Shown one piece after another: positions 16,757 to 25,036 of a DNA stretch of 54,453 nt. Under the pieces are notes generated by a model that was not told where the DNA came from, made no database searches, and saw nothing but the letters and a program-made list of their open reading frames with translations. Location: positions 1-54,453 of the forward strand of contig NZ_NKQJ01000018.1 in assembly GCF_002312815.1 (NCBI RefSeq), read 5' to 3'. Each line of letters begins with the position of its first letter. Positions within the stretch are counted from its first letter, which is position 1. The stretch is from Agaribacterium haliotis (GTDB lineage: Bacteria; Pseudomonadota; Gammaproteobacteria; Pseudomonadales; Cellvibrionaceae). A program made the translations under genes and the position numbers.

Positions 16757-16768
16757 AACCTTATGGTT
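16757..16768. promoter_or_regulatory. Operator half of an AACC-N4-GGTT pair (downstream)
   Basis: AACC-TTAT-GGTT contains the ATG at 16763 in its middle. With the upstream copy it brackets the promoter, a typical arrangement for an autorepressing ArsR-family regulator. Confidence 0.55.
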
Positions 16769-17107
16769 GAACAAGACACTCAAGCACTATCTGATTTATT
16801 AAAAGCGGTTAGTGATGCTACCCGCCGCTCGCTGCTGACTTATTTAAGTCAACACGGGCCAACACGGGTAACAGACCTGGCAGCACTTTACGATATGTCG
16901 CTCAACGCCTGCTCCAAGCATATAAAAGTGCTGGAAAAGTCGGGCCTGGTCTCGCGGACAACCATAGGCCGAAGTCACCTTATCGAGGCTAAGCTTGGCA
17001 CCATCAAACCCGTACAGGCCTGGTTGGACGAGCTGAGCTCGATCTGGGAACTTCGTTTAAACAAGCTCAATGACATCTTGGCAGCAGGAGAAAAGCACGA
17101 TGACTGA
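16763..17107 (+). CDS. ArsR-family transcriptional regulator
   Basis: A 114-residue winged-helix repressor: LLKAVSDATRRSLLTYLSQ (helices 1-2), TRVTDLAALYDMSLNACSKH with IKVLEKSGLV (recognition helix and wing approach), ISRTTIGRSHL-like wing. It lacks the CXC metal motif of ArsR/SmtB sensors and belongs to the group linked to SRPBCC (AHSA1) genes. It overlaps the SRPBCC gene by 8 nt. Start ATG 16763 fits a leaderless transcript; a TTG at 16742 is also in frame. Twin palindromes around the promoter suggest autorepression. Confidence 0.85.
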   Translation: MVEQDTQALSDLLKAVSDATRRSLLTYLSQHGPTRVTDLAALYDMSLNACSKHIKVLEKSGLVSRTTIGRSHLIEAKLGTIKPVQAWLDELSSIWELRLNKLNDILAAGEKHDD

Positions 17108-17537
17108 CTTACGTCTCGATGTAACAAAAACCATCCACGCTCCGATAGAAAAAGTATTTGATGCGTGGTTAGACCCTGAACGACTAAAACAATTTATGAT
17201 GCCCGCGGCCAATATGCCGCAGCCCGAAGTCAGTAACGACGCAAGAAAAGGCGGGAAATTCAGCATCATTATGCACGTGGGTGAAAACAAAGTGGCGCAC
17301 ACCGGTGAATACCTTGAACTTGATCGACCGAGCAAATTGGTGTTCAGCTGGAACTCACCGTGCTCCGCTGAAGGCAGCACCGTAAGTATTTATTTCAAGC
17401 AGCTCGACAGCGAAAATACTGAAGTAAAACTCAGTCACGTGAAATTTATAGACAAGCAAACCCAGCAGGATCATCACAATGGCTGGCAGCGTATTCTCGG
17501 CCATCTCGATGAGCTCTGTCACTGCGCCGTAGCTTGA
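17100..17537 (+). CDS. SRPBCC / AHSA1-family protein
   Basis: A 145-residue START-like hydrophobic-pocket protein: TKTIHAPIEKVFDAWLDPER opens the domain, GGKFSIIMHVGENKVAHTGE and RPSKLVFSWNSP are the central strands, and HNGWQRILGHLDEL is the closing helix. The family binds hydrophobic ligands; in ArsR-linked pairs the substrate is not known. The ATG at 17100 has AGGAG 10 nt upstream inside the arsR-family gene and overlaps it by 8 nt. The operon ends at the terminator at 17604. Confidence 0.85.
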   Translation: MTDLRLDVTKTIHAPIEKVFDAWLDPERLKQFMMPAANMPQPEVSNDARKGGKFSIIMHVGENKVAHTGEYLELDRPSKLVFSWNSPCSAEGSTVSIYFKQLDSENTEVKLSHVKFIDKQTQQDHHNGWQRILGHLDELCHCAVA

Positions 17538-17603
17538 TTTAAGGCGTTTAATGTAAGCGGTTTTAATTGGTCTGGGCGCTAGTGTTTGCCGCCTACACCG
17601 CGT

Positions 17604-17650
17604 GCCCAACAGGAGCCTTGTATCTTTGATGTGAACCTGTTGGGCTTTTT
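17604..17650 (+). terminator. Rho-independent terminator of the ArsR/SRPBCC operon
   Basis: GCCCAACAGG and CCTGTTGGGC form a perfect 10-bp stem around a 22-nt loop, followed directly by TTTTT. Confidence 0.8.
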
Positions 17651-17790
17651 AGAGCGGGGCTGGTGAGGATAAATCGAGCTAAATCAGGCTAAGTGGGCTA
17701 GCCGGGCCAACGCGGCAAATTAAACACCTAAAGGTGCAATACCGCCGCGTTCAAGGCTCACTAAGAGAAAGCCACTTAAGTCTTTAACGA

Positions 17791-19080
17791 TTAGTTAAGC
17801 TCAGCACCATCAGCACTTTGCACAAAAACCTGCTGGCGCAAGTTTTCGAGCTCCGAGGCCGTAAGCTCGATATTTTTATGCTGCATAAAATTGGTAAATA
17901 TCTTTGGCGTTTTACTTGCCAGACGTATATCCGTATCGCGATCAAAAAACTGAATGCCGCCAGGGCTTGCAAAGAACAGTTCAGCTACCTCGCTATTTAA
18001 CGGGCTTTGATCAAATGCCGCGTCGCGGCGCGAGGGAATACGCACCAAACTTTTACTAAAGCGGTTTTGAAATTTTTTGGAGCTGATATATACGATCAAA
18101 CGCTCAAGTTCAGCGCTCATCTCAGTGTAAGAAGGCACCACAAATACATTAGTTGGGTTAACTGTATAAGCCGGGATGCCCTCGGTAATTTGGGGAAATG
18201 GCGCCACCGAAATATCGCGCTGCTGACTAAAGCTCATAAACTGCGGCACACCTTCACTTAAGGTAAAGACACTTTTGCCGCTAACAACCCGAGGAAAAGA
18301 ATCCCACAGGCTTAGGCGTGCGTAATTCTGATTAAAGCAGCGTGCATCTAATAGTTGTTTCCAGTGCGCGAGGGTATTTTTTACACGCTCATCCTGAAAG
18401 CTGACTTTGCCATCGAGCAGTTCGCGGTGAAACTTTAAACCGTTTAAACGCAAATTGAGATAATCAAACCACGCGTGGGTTGCCCACTCTGTATTTACCG
18501 CACCAAAAGCAAAAGTATCGAGACCACGCTCGCGCAGGGTCGCGCAGGTTTGTTTGAGCTCGGCCCAATTTGTAGGCACCGCTAAACCGAGCTCCCTCAG
18601 ACGCTTTTTGTTGTAATACATCGACCACAGCAAAGTGGTTGCCGGCACCGCGTAAATATGCCCACCGTAGCTGATTGCTCCTTTGCTGGCCGCGGTAAAA
18701 TGCTGATCTAAGCCGTGTTTTTGCCACAGCTTATCAAGCACGTGCAACTGGCCGCTTTGAGCATAACGAGCGATGCGCTGGCCACCGTACCAGTAAACAA
18801 GGTCGGGGCCGTAACCGCGCTCAAACCACTGCTGCACCCTATCGCCATAGGCCTCAATGCCGCGATAAACAACCAGGTTCAGTTTGATGTTTGCATTGGC
18901 CTTATCAAACTCGTGAAACAGGGATTCAATTTCCCAGCGATGCTTGCCGCCATCGATATAAACAGCCACCTCTAGTGCCTTGCCAGCTTTAGCAGCGCCT
19001 AAGCACAGCGGCGACAGAGCCCAACAAGAAAATAAAAACAATAATCGGATAAACAGGCAACGCTGCGCGACGTGAATCAA
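17791..19080 (-). CDS. Orphan extracellular solute-binding protein, family 1
   Basis: A ~429-residue periplasmic binding protein of the MalE/sugar-ABC class: signal peptide (FIRLLFLFSCWALSPLCLG), then WEIESLFHEFDKANANIKLN, the ligand-lobe motif GPDLVYWYGGQRIARY, YTVNPTNVFVVPSY, and an unusual tail with SPGGIQFFDRDTDI and LENLRQQVF. A clear paralogue lies at 46914. No permease or ATPase genes are near either one, so these may be receptors for a sensor or serve a distant transporter. The TTG at 19080 follows GGGGGAAG and is preferred; a GTG at 19113 gives a longer form. Confidence 0.82.
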   Translation of the reverse strand: MIHVAQRCLFIRLLFLFSCWALSPLCLGAAKAGKALEVAVYIDGGKHRWEIESLFHEFDKANANIKLNLVVYRGIEAYGDRVQQWFERGYGPDLVYWYGGQRIARYAQSGQLHVLDKLWQKHGLDQHFTAASKGAISYGGHIYAVPATTLLWSMYYNKKRLRELGLAVPTNWAELKQTCATLRERGLDTFAFGAVNTEWATHAWFDYLNLRLNGLKFHRELLDGKVSFQDERVKNTLAHWKQLLDARCFNQNYARLSLWDSFPRVVSGKSVFTLSEGVPQFMSFSQQRDISVAPFPQITEGIPAYTVNPTNVFVVPSYTEMSAELERLIVYISSKKFQNRFSKSLVRIPSRRDAAFDQSPLNSEVAELFFASPGGIQFFDRDTDIRLASKTPKIFTNFMQHKNIELTASELENLRQQVFVQSADGAELN

Positions 19081-19172
19081 AGCTCTTCCCCCGGCTGCAA
19101 AAGCCACAAGCACTTGAGTTTAGGAGCTTTGAGTATAGACCACCGAAATCTAGCCAAGCGCAGGCCCGGCTT

Positions 19173-20159
19173 TTAGTTTGTGTCGCGCCACGCCCCTTGT
19201 TGCCCTACAGGCTGCGCTAAAAACGGCGAGTTCTGCTGCAGCTTGCCACGCATTTCAAGACCGTTTGCTAACGCCAATACGGCGTCGATGTGAACCCGAA
19301 CCAGGCGCTCGGCTCCGGGGTAAACAGCACAGGCCCCCGGCTGCCAGTCAACCTCGGCGCGACCACAAATAAAGACGGCATCACCGCTGCTAAAATCTGG
19401 GAAGAACAGCCCCACACGTGCGTCTATTTCAATATTGCCCAAGGTATTAAAAAAACGATTCCCACTGAAGTCGGGAAACAGCAGTTCGCCGGCCTGACAT
19501 TTTACAAAACCACTTAAACCGCCGCGATGCGAAACATCCATGCCCGAACGCCAATCGCTGTCGAACTGGGCACTGCGCGAGGCAATAAAAAAGGTATCGG
19601 CCCGCCGTATCAGAGCTTGCGCGTCGGCGTTTAAGTACTGCGCCGTTTGCGGCAAAACGCCGCGCTTGAGCGAAGCGGCGGTGTTTGTTCGCAAAAGCTC
19701 GCGAGCCTGGATGTATTTGGCACAGTTGCCAAAGCTCTGCTCGACCGCAATATCCAGGCTCGTCTGAGCGCTATCAACAATAGAGCCGTTCATGCGGTTG
19801 CGCCGGCGACTGGCCAAATCAATGCCAAGCATGCCTATCTTAGCGCCAATATGCCTGTTTAAATTTAGCTCGGCCACCAGCAACTCAAACAACGCTGAGC
19901 GAAGCTTTATATGAAGGCGCTTATTATCGGGCGAAGAAATAAAACCTTCTGGGCCAAACAATGGCAAAGCCCACGGATAACCTTGCTGGTCTTCAAGTGC
20001 GAGTGCAGTAAAAGTCAGCTGGCTAAAAAAAGTGCGGTGCTGATCGGGCATAAAGCTGCGAACAAAAGCCTTGGTTTTTTTTGCAACAGAGTCACCGAGC
20101 CCGAGGCGCCGCTGTACTTTTTGTTCACCACGGTGAAAGTGCGAAACAGGCTCAGACAT
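19173..20159 (-). CDS. Pyridoxamine 5'-phosphate oxidase-like flavin-binding protein
   Basis: A 328-residue protein. Residues ~190-290 hold the PNPOx-like split-barrel: RADTFFIASRS, SHRGGLSGFVK and the family stretch FPDFSGNRFFNTLGNIEIDA followed by RVGLFFPDF. The N-terminal half (HRGEQKVQRRLG at the start) is typical of this subgroup of FMN-binding proteins; no ferredoxin Cys cluster is present here. It probably acts as a reductase or detoxifying enzyme. It follows the GST gene on the same strand after 62 bp, with a LysR gene divergent, a frequent GST/PNPOx grouping. The ATG has a G-rich site (GGGGGCG) just upstream. Confidence 0.8.
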   Translation of the reverse strand: MSEPVSHFHRGEQKVQRRLGLGDSVAKKTKAFVRSFMPDQHRTFFSQLTFTALALEDQQGYPWALPLFGPEGFISSPDNKRLHIKLRSALFELLVAELNLNRHIGAKIGMLGIDLASRRRNRMNGSIVDSAQTSLDIAVEQSFGNCAKYIQARELLRTNTAASLKRGVLPQTAQYLNADAQALIRRADTFFIASRSAQFDSDWRSGMDVSHRGGLSGFVKCQAGELLFPDFSGNRFFNTLGNIEIDARVGLFFPDFSSGDAVFICGRAEVDWQPGACAVYPGAERLVRVHIDAVLALANGLEMRGKLQQNSPFLAQPVGQQGAWRDTN

Positions 20160-20221
20160 AGCGCCCCCTTTTTAGCCGCTTAAATTGCCCGGGCCCAGTT
20201 AAATGGGCCCGCCTAAGAAAT

Positions 20222-20863
20222 TCACACAAGCTCTTGCGAGCGCAGCATGCCAACAAAACGCGGAAGTTGTTCCACGCGGGTAAGCCAGGCGCGAATCGCT
20301 GGGTAGGGCGCTAAGCTCACCGCGCCCTCTTGCACGTGAGCGATGTAAGTGTACACGGCAATATCAGCCAGGGTCGGCCGCTCGGCGACCAGGTACTGGT
20401 GCTCGGCAAATAATTGCTCAAGTAACTGAAAAAGTGCCTCGGTTTTTTGTTTTGCCAAGTTGTAATCAAGCCTTACCTTAAACAGTTTTGCCAGGCGCAC
20501 CGCCGCCGGCCCCGCCGCCACCTCACCGGCAGCAACCGACAGCCAGCGCACAACTTGCGCCGCTTCGCCAGCATCTTGTGGCAGCCATTGATTTGGCTCT
20601 GCGTATTTCTGAGCGAGGTAATAAATAATGGCGTTGGAATCGGCCAGGGTAAAACCGTTGTCATCAATCACCGGCACTTGGCCAAATGGGTTCAAGGCCA
20701 AAAATTCCGGGCTTTTGTGCGCACCGTTGGCCATGTCTAAATCAATGAGATCATAGGGCAAATCCAACAGCGAAAGCAGTAGTTCTACGCGATGGCAGTG
20801 GCCAGAAAGTGGGTTGCGATAGAGTTTAATAGGCTGTTTAGTCGCTGAAAAATGCTGATTCAT
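20222..20863 (-). CDS. Glutathione S-transferase
   Basis: A 213-residue GST. The thioredoxin-like N-terminal domain begins KLYRNPLSGHCHRVELLLSL; the glutathione site includes NPFGQVPVIDD and the DSNAIIYYLA turn; the alpha-helical C-terminal domain has the N-capping motif RPTLADIAVYTYI. It conjugates or reduces electrophiles with glutathione. Start ATG 20863 with GGAG 7 nt upstream; an upstream in-frame ATG at 20932 lacks a site. The gene is divergent from a LysR gene with a perfect LysR-type operator between them. Confidence 0.9.
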   Translation of the reverse strand: MNQHFSATKQPIKLYRNPLSGHCHRVELLLSLLDLPYDLIDLDMANGAHKSPEFLALNPFGQVPVIDDNGFTLADSNAIIYYLAQKYAEPNQWLPQDAGEAAQVVRWLSVAAGEVAAGPAAVRLAKLFKVRLDYNLAKQKTEALFQLLEQLFAEHQYLVAERPTLADIAVYTYIAHVQEGAVSLAPYPAIRAWLTRVEQLPRFVGMLRSQELV

Positions 20864-21081
20864 GCTGAGCTCCTTTTGTTTAGCTAAAACGCTTGTTTGT
20901 GGCTGTCTAAGTCTGTCGTTAAAAAAACACAAAACAGCAAGCTATAAACCCTGCTCACTGAGCTTAGTCGCATGCTCGTGAATACTGGCGATGCAACAGG
21001 TCATTCAGCCGACTCATGACTTGCTATGAAAAGCACTATAAAAGAATGAAGGCAGGCAATAATTGGGTAAAAATAGAATTA

Positions 21082-21104
21082 TTTATTTCACATAATGAAA
21101 TAAA
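21082..21104. promoter_or_regulatory. LysR-type operator between GST and lysR genes
   Basis: Perfect 9-bp arms TTTATTTCA and TGAAATAAA with a 5-bp spacer. It matches the T-N11-A dyad bound by LysR regulators and lies 69 bp before the lysR start and 219 bp from the GST start. Confidence 0.65.
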
Positions 21105-21173
21105 CTCATAAGCCAAAACCATATCTGCGCGGCAATAAGACGCCGGCGCGACAGCACATACAGCGGAGCGATA

Positions 21174-22079
21174 ATGGATCATTTAGAGGCAATGAAGGTA
21201 TTTGTGGAGGTCGCCAAACAACAGAGTTTTGTTGGCGCCAGTGAGCAGCTCAAGCTCTCTGCCCCGGCGGTCACCCGCGCTGTCGCGGGGCTTGAAGACA
21301 GACTCGGCGTCAAATTACTGCATCGCAGCACGCGCCACGTGCGCCTGACCGAAGCCGGCAGCCAGTACCTAGGTGATAGCAAACGCATACTCGAAGATAT
21401 TGAAGAATCCGAGGCCGCTGCAGCGGGCATTTACGCAAACCCCAAAGGCACACTTAATATCACCGCGCCAATCTTATTTGGCGAAATGCATATCGTGCCT
21501 ATCATCAGCGAATACCTCGCAGACAACCCCGAAGTATCGGTGCGCGCATTTTTCACAGACCGTATATCAAGCATGATTGAAGACGAGCTCGACATTGCCG
21601 TTCGCATCGACAAGCTCAAAGATTCCAGCCTCTATGCCACCCAAGTTGGCAGCGTGCGCCGTATTATCTGCGCCGCACCCAAATACTTACAGCAATACGG
21701 TGAACCGCGGCACCCGGAAGAACTTAAGCAGCACCACATTATTTTTCCAACCATGCACAGCCCGTCGACGAACTGGTCGTTTAATATTGACGGCAAAAAA
21801 CAAACACTTAAATTGCAGCCGCGCCTTCACTGTTTTCACGGTGGCGCCGCGATTAAAGCCGCACTCGAAGGTGTGGGGATTACCCGGGTTATGTCGTATC
21901 AAGTTGGCCGAGAACTTGAACAAGGCACACTGGTGCGTGTACTCAGTGACTACGAAGACGAGCTTTTGCCGGTAAGTCTTTTGCGCCTTGAAGGAAGGCG
22001 TATGAACGCTAAAATTCGCGCATTTTTAGATTTGGCCACTGAACGCCTGCGCGCCAACCCCTTTATTCGCGCTAATTAA
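21174..22079 (+). CDS. LysR-family transcriptional regulator
   Basis: A 301-residue regulator. The N-terminal winged helix (MKVFVEVAKQQSFVGASEQL, APAVTRAVAGLEDRLGVKLL, HRSTRHVRLTEAG) is followed by a periplasmic-binding-like sensor domain (LNITAPILFGEMHIVPIISE onward). It likely controls the divergent GST/PNPOx operon through the palindrome at 21082. GGAG lies 6 nt before the ATG. It converges on the next lysR gene with an 8-bp overlap of stops. Confidence 0.9.
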   Translation: MDHLEAMKVFVEVAKQQSFVGASEQLKLSAPAVTRAVAGLEDRLGVKLLHRSTRHVRLTEAGSQYLGDSKRILEDIEESEAAAAGIYANPKGTLNITAPILFGEMHIVPIISEYLADNPEVSVRAFFTDRISSMIEDELDIAVRIDKLKDSSLYATQVGSVRRIICAAPKYLQQYGEPRHPEELKQHHIIFPTMHSPSTNWSFNIDGKKQTLKLQPRLHCFHGGAAIKAALEGVGITRVMSYQVGRELEQGTLVRVLSDYEDELLPVSLLRLEGRRMNAKIRAFLDLATERLRANPFIRAN

Positions 22080-23010
22080 GGCGCTGATGCAAAAGCTTAA
22101 GCTGCTCAAAAAGATAATCAAACACCACCCGAATACAGCGGTTACTGCGCAGTTCTTTGTGCACCACCAGCCAGGTTTGCACGGGAAAAGCCGACAGTGC
22201 ACTTTGCTGCTCTGAAGCGCGCGGCTTAAACAACTGCGTTAGCGATACCAGGCCCGCTGTGTTATTGCCAATAAGTTCCAGCATCACACCGATGCAGGCG
22301 CCGCGCTTGGCCAGCTCCCAGTGAACGATATGGCTCTCGGTTAAATACGGAAAGTTATGCTCGTCAAGCTCAACACCCATTTCTTTTAGGCCACTAAGGT
22401 AGGCTGCGTTATCGCTAAAACCGGCGTATTCCGCCTGTGCCAGCGATGTTTTGCTAAGCGGTTGTGGCAGGCTATCTAAATACGCTTGTGTCGCATACAG
22501 CCCGGCAAGGCTATCGGGCAACTTTTTTGCAATGAGTTCAGCGTGAGTCGGCTCAAAGTTACGCACGGCAATATCGGCCTCGCGGCGGCGCAAATCACTC
22601 GATGAATTCGAAGCAATCAATTCAATCTGAATACCCGGTTCGCGCTCGCGCAGTGTTTTTAAAATTGGCGGCAGCACGTAGGCCGCATTGGCCTCGGAGG
22701 CAGAAATACGCACCAGACCTTCAAGGCTGGCCGACTTACCCGCCGCGCGCAAACTCAGTTGATTGGCGGCATCGGACATCGCTTTCACATGCTCAAGCAG
22801 TTCGAGGCCACTGGGCGTAATTTCGAGCTTGCGACCAACTTTTTCAAACAGTGAAACACCGAGCTCGCGCTCCAGCGCAGCCACCTGGCGACTGAGTGTC
22901 GACTGCGTCAGGTTCAAAGCCCGCGCCGCTGCTGCGAGTGAGCCTTCTTCAGCCGTCACTAAAAACGCCCGCGCGCGGTTCCAGTCAAAGTTAATTGATC
23001 GCCAATCCAT
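22072..23010 (-). CDS. LysR-family transcriptional regulator
   Basis: A 312-residue regulator of the LysR type with the winged helix FLVTAEEGSLAAAARALNLT, QSTLSRQVAALERELGVSLF, EKVGRKLEITPSG and a sensor domain (LVRISASEANAAYVLPPIL). It is distinct from its convergent neighbour. No divergent target operon is obvious: the nearest gene upstream is the methyltransferase at 23239, 228 bp away in the opposite direction, and that spacer holds a short tandem repeat. Its target is therefore uncertain. Confidence 0.88.
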   Translation of the reverse strand: MDWRSINFDWNRARAFLVTAEEGSLAAAARALNLTQSTLSRQVAALERELGVSLFEKVGRKLEITPSGLELLEHVKAMSDAANQLSLRAAGKSASLEGLVRISASEANAAYVLPPILKTLREREPGIQIELIASNSSSDLRRREADIAVRNFEPTHAELIAKKLPDSLAGLYATQAYLDSLPQPLSKTSLAQAEYAGFSDNAAYLSGLKEMGVELDEHNFPYLTESHIVHWELAKRGACIGVMLELIGNNTAGLVSLTQLFKPRASEQQSALSAFPVQTWLVVHKELRSNRCIRVVFDYLFEQLKLLHQRLN

Positions 23011-23051
23011 TGTTACTCCACTGCGTAGGCTGTGCTGTGCCAGCGGCTAGG

Positions 23052-23079
23052 CACCAAACACCAAACACCAAACACCAAA
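23052..23079 (+). repeat. Four tandem copies of a 7-bp unit
   Basis: CACCAAA occurs four times in a row without error in the spacer between the lysR gene (start 23010) and the methyltransferase gene. The repeat could vary in number and shift promoter spacing. No function can be shown. Confidence 0.8.
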
Positions 23080-23238
23080 CATATAGCGCTCAAGCTCAAA
23101 ACCGGGCGCGGCAAGATAAAAACACTTGCAAATATGCAAAAATATATTGCGAATACTGCTATTTTACATCCACATACGCAAGCTTACACTGCAAGGCCTC
23201 AAAACTGTTAAGCCCGAAACAGCTGCGTTGGAGCAGAG

Positions 23239-23883
23239 ATGACAGATAAAACCCGCTTTTGGAATAAAATTGCCGACAACTACGCCGCCAAACCCGTGGC
23301 CAACGAAGCGGTGTATGAAAAGAAGCTGGCACTCAGCCAAGCGCGTATGCGCAGCGATATGGACCTGCTTGAAATTGGCTGCGGCACCGGCACCACCGCA
23401 CTTCGCCACGCGAGCTTTGTAAACAAGGTGTTTGCCGTTGACTTCTCTTCGCGCATGATCGAAATAGCCAAAGAAAAAGCGGCTAAGCAAAACATAGAAA
23501 ACGTAGAGTTTATTTGCGCAGATATTAGCAGCGACAATAAAAAGCACGAGATACAAGCAAAAGAGTTTGATATGGTTATGGCGCACAGCCTGTTGCACCT
23601 GGTACCAGATAGGCAGGCCGTACTTCGGCAACTGTATCAACAGCTAAAACCTGGCGGCATATTTATTTCATCCACAGTTTGCTTAAGTGGCGCCTGGAGC
23701 CTATTAAAACCCATCTGGCCAATATGCAGCGCGCTGGGTATATTTCCCGATGTGAAATTTTTCAAAGCCGCCAGGCTGGTTCAAGATATACAACAAGCCG
23801 GCTTTGAAATTGATTACCAGTGGCAAAATGGGCCCAGCTTATTTGTTATTGCGTTAAAAGCGCCACAGCCACAGACAAAATAA
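23239..23883 (+). CDS. Class I SAM-dependent methyltransferase
   Basis: A 214-residue enzyme of the Methyltransf_11/25 type. Motif I LLEIGCGTGTTALRHA (residues ~43-58), motif II VFAVDFSSRMIEIAKEK, an acidic FICADIS, the post-II HSLLHLVPD and motif III LKPGGIFISST. The substrate is unknown. The ATG follows GGAGCAGAG. It stands alone before an AraC/VOC pair on the same strand. Confidence 0.85.
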   Translation: MTDKTRFWNKIADNYAAKPVANEAVYEKKLALSQARMRSDMDLLEIGCGTGTTALRHASFVNKVFAVDFSSRMIEIAKEKAAKQNIENVEFICADISSDNKKHEIQAKEFDMVMAHSLLHLVPDRQAVLRQLYQQLKPGGIFISSTVCLSGAWSLLKPIWPICSALGIFPDVKFFKAARLVQDIQQAGFEIDYQWQNGPSLFVIALKAPQPQTK

Positions 23884-23924
23884 GTTAAGCCCTGGCATTT
23901 TATGCGAATAACAAAGTATATTTT

Positions 23925-24344
23925 ATGGCGTGCCCTTATAAACTTGAGCGGTTAAATACAGGCAGAGATTATATTGCTGAAAACTTTCAGGCACCGCTTA
24001 GCTTATCTGGCATCGCTCAGCAATCAAACATGTCCCCGTATCACTTTTTGCGCGTGTTCAAACAAACTTATGGGGAAACACCCAACGAATATTTGATTCG
24101 CCTGCGCATAGCGCAAGCCAAAAGAATGCTGATTACGGAAAACCTAAGTATCTCAGAGGTCTGCGAGCAGGTTGGCTACCTAAGCCTTGGTAGTTTTTCT
24201 TCGTTATTTTCACAACAAGTTGGTATGTCGCCTAGTTTATATCGCCGCAGGCTTTGGTCGCTATCCGCTGAAAAATACCGTTTCCCCTCGCAGGCTATTC
24301 CTGCCTGTTACGCTTATCAGTTTTTAGGCATTAGGGCGAATTGA
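23925..24344 (+). CDS. AraC-type HTH regulator, DNA-binding domain only
   Basis: A 139-residue protein that is little more than the AraC/XylS double HTH: ENFQAPLSLSGIAQQSNMSP, YHFLRVFKQTYGETPNEYLI, RIAQAKRMLITENLSISEVC, EQVGYLSLGSFSSLFSQQVG. No ligand-binding domain is present, which is usual for the group paired with VOC genes. It probably regulates the glyoxalase-like gene 71 bp downstream. The ribosome binding site is weak. Confidence 0.85.
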   Translation: MACPYKLERLNTGRDYIAENFQAPLSLSGIAQQSNMSPYHFLRVFKQTYGETPNEYLIRLRIAQAKRMLITENLSISEVCEQVGYLSLGSFSSLFSQQVGMSPSLYRRRLWSLSAEKYRFPSQAIPACYAYQFLGIRAN

Positions 24345-24415
24345 GCAAGATCGGAGAAATAACAGCTAGGCTATTTCGATAAAATACGGATGAATTATCA
24401 ATCAGGGATATAACA

Positions 24416-24829
24416 ATGATCACATCTATCGCACATGCAACAATCTATGTACTCGACCAGAATGAAGCGCTTGATTTTTATACAAACAAGTTGGGCTTTG
24501 AGCTCGGTGATGATATGAGTGTCGAAGGTGGCTTTCGCTGGTTAACCGTACATGCAAAATCCCAAAAAAACTTTCAACTGGTATTGGCAGAACCCAAAGA
24601 AGGGCCGATGTTCAGCAAAGAATCCGCCGAGGCAATACGAAGTTTGATTCAACAAGGCGCCTTTGGAGCCGGAGTCTTTGAAAGCGAAGACTGCCAAAAA
24701 ACCTACGAACAACTCGCAGCTAAAGGCGTGCAGTTTATCCAGACTCCAACGCAGCAGCTTTACGGCATAGAAGCCATGGCTTTGGATAACTCTGGCAACT
24801 GGTTTAGTTTGGTACAGCGAAAAAAATAA
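24416..24829 (+). CDS. Glyoxalase/VOC-superfamily protein
   Basis: A 137-residue vicinal-oxygen-chelate protein made of two beta-alpha-beta-beta-beta units: ATIYVLDQNEALDFYTNKLG and, in the second, DCQKTYEQLAAKGVQFIQTP with a closing DNSGNWFSLVQ. It acts as a dioxygenase, lyase or resistance protein in the family; the substrate cannot be told. Paired with the upstream AraC-type gene. Confidence 0.85.
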   Translation: MITSIAHATIYVLDQNEALDFYTNKLGFELGDDMSVEGGFRWLTVHAKSQKNFQLVLAEPKEGPMFSKESAEAIRSLIQQGAFGAGVFESEDCQKTYEQLAAKGVQFIQTPTQQLYGIEAMALDNSGNWFSLVQRKK

Positions 24830-25036
24830 CTCATTCAAGAAAACTACAGGGCACCAGCAAAGCTGGTGTTTCTGCTACAAGGCCAAGGCGCTGCCTCAAG
24901 CCATATAGATATATTCACAATGGGCGCGCCGCGCATCGCCTACTTCAGGGTACAGTGGTATAAAATAGACTCTAAACGCCATTGCCAGATTAAACGCTTT
25001 ATTCTCAGCCGGCTGCCAAATCACTTGGAAAGCACA

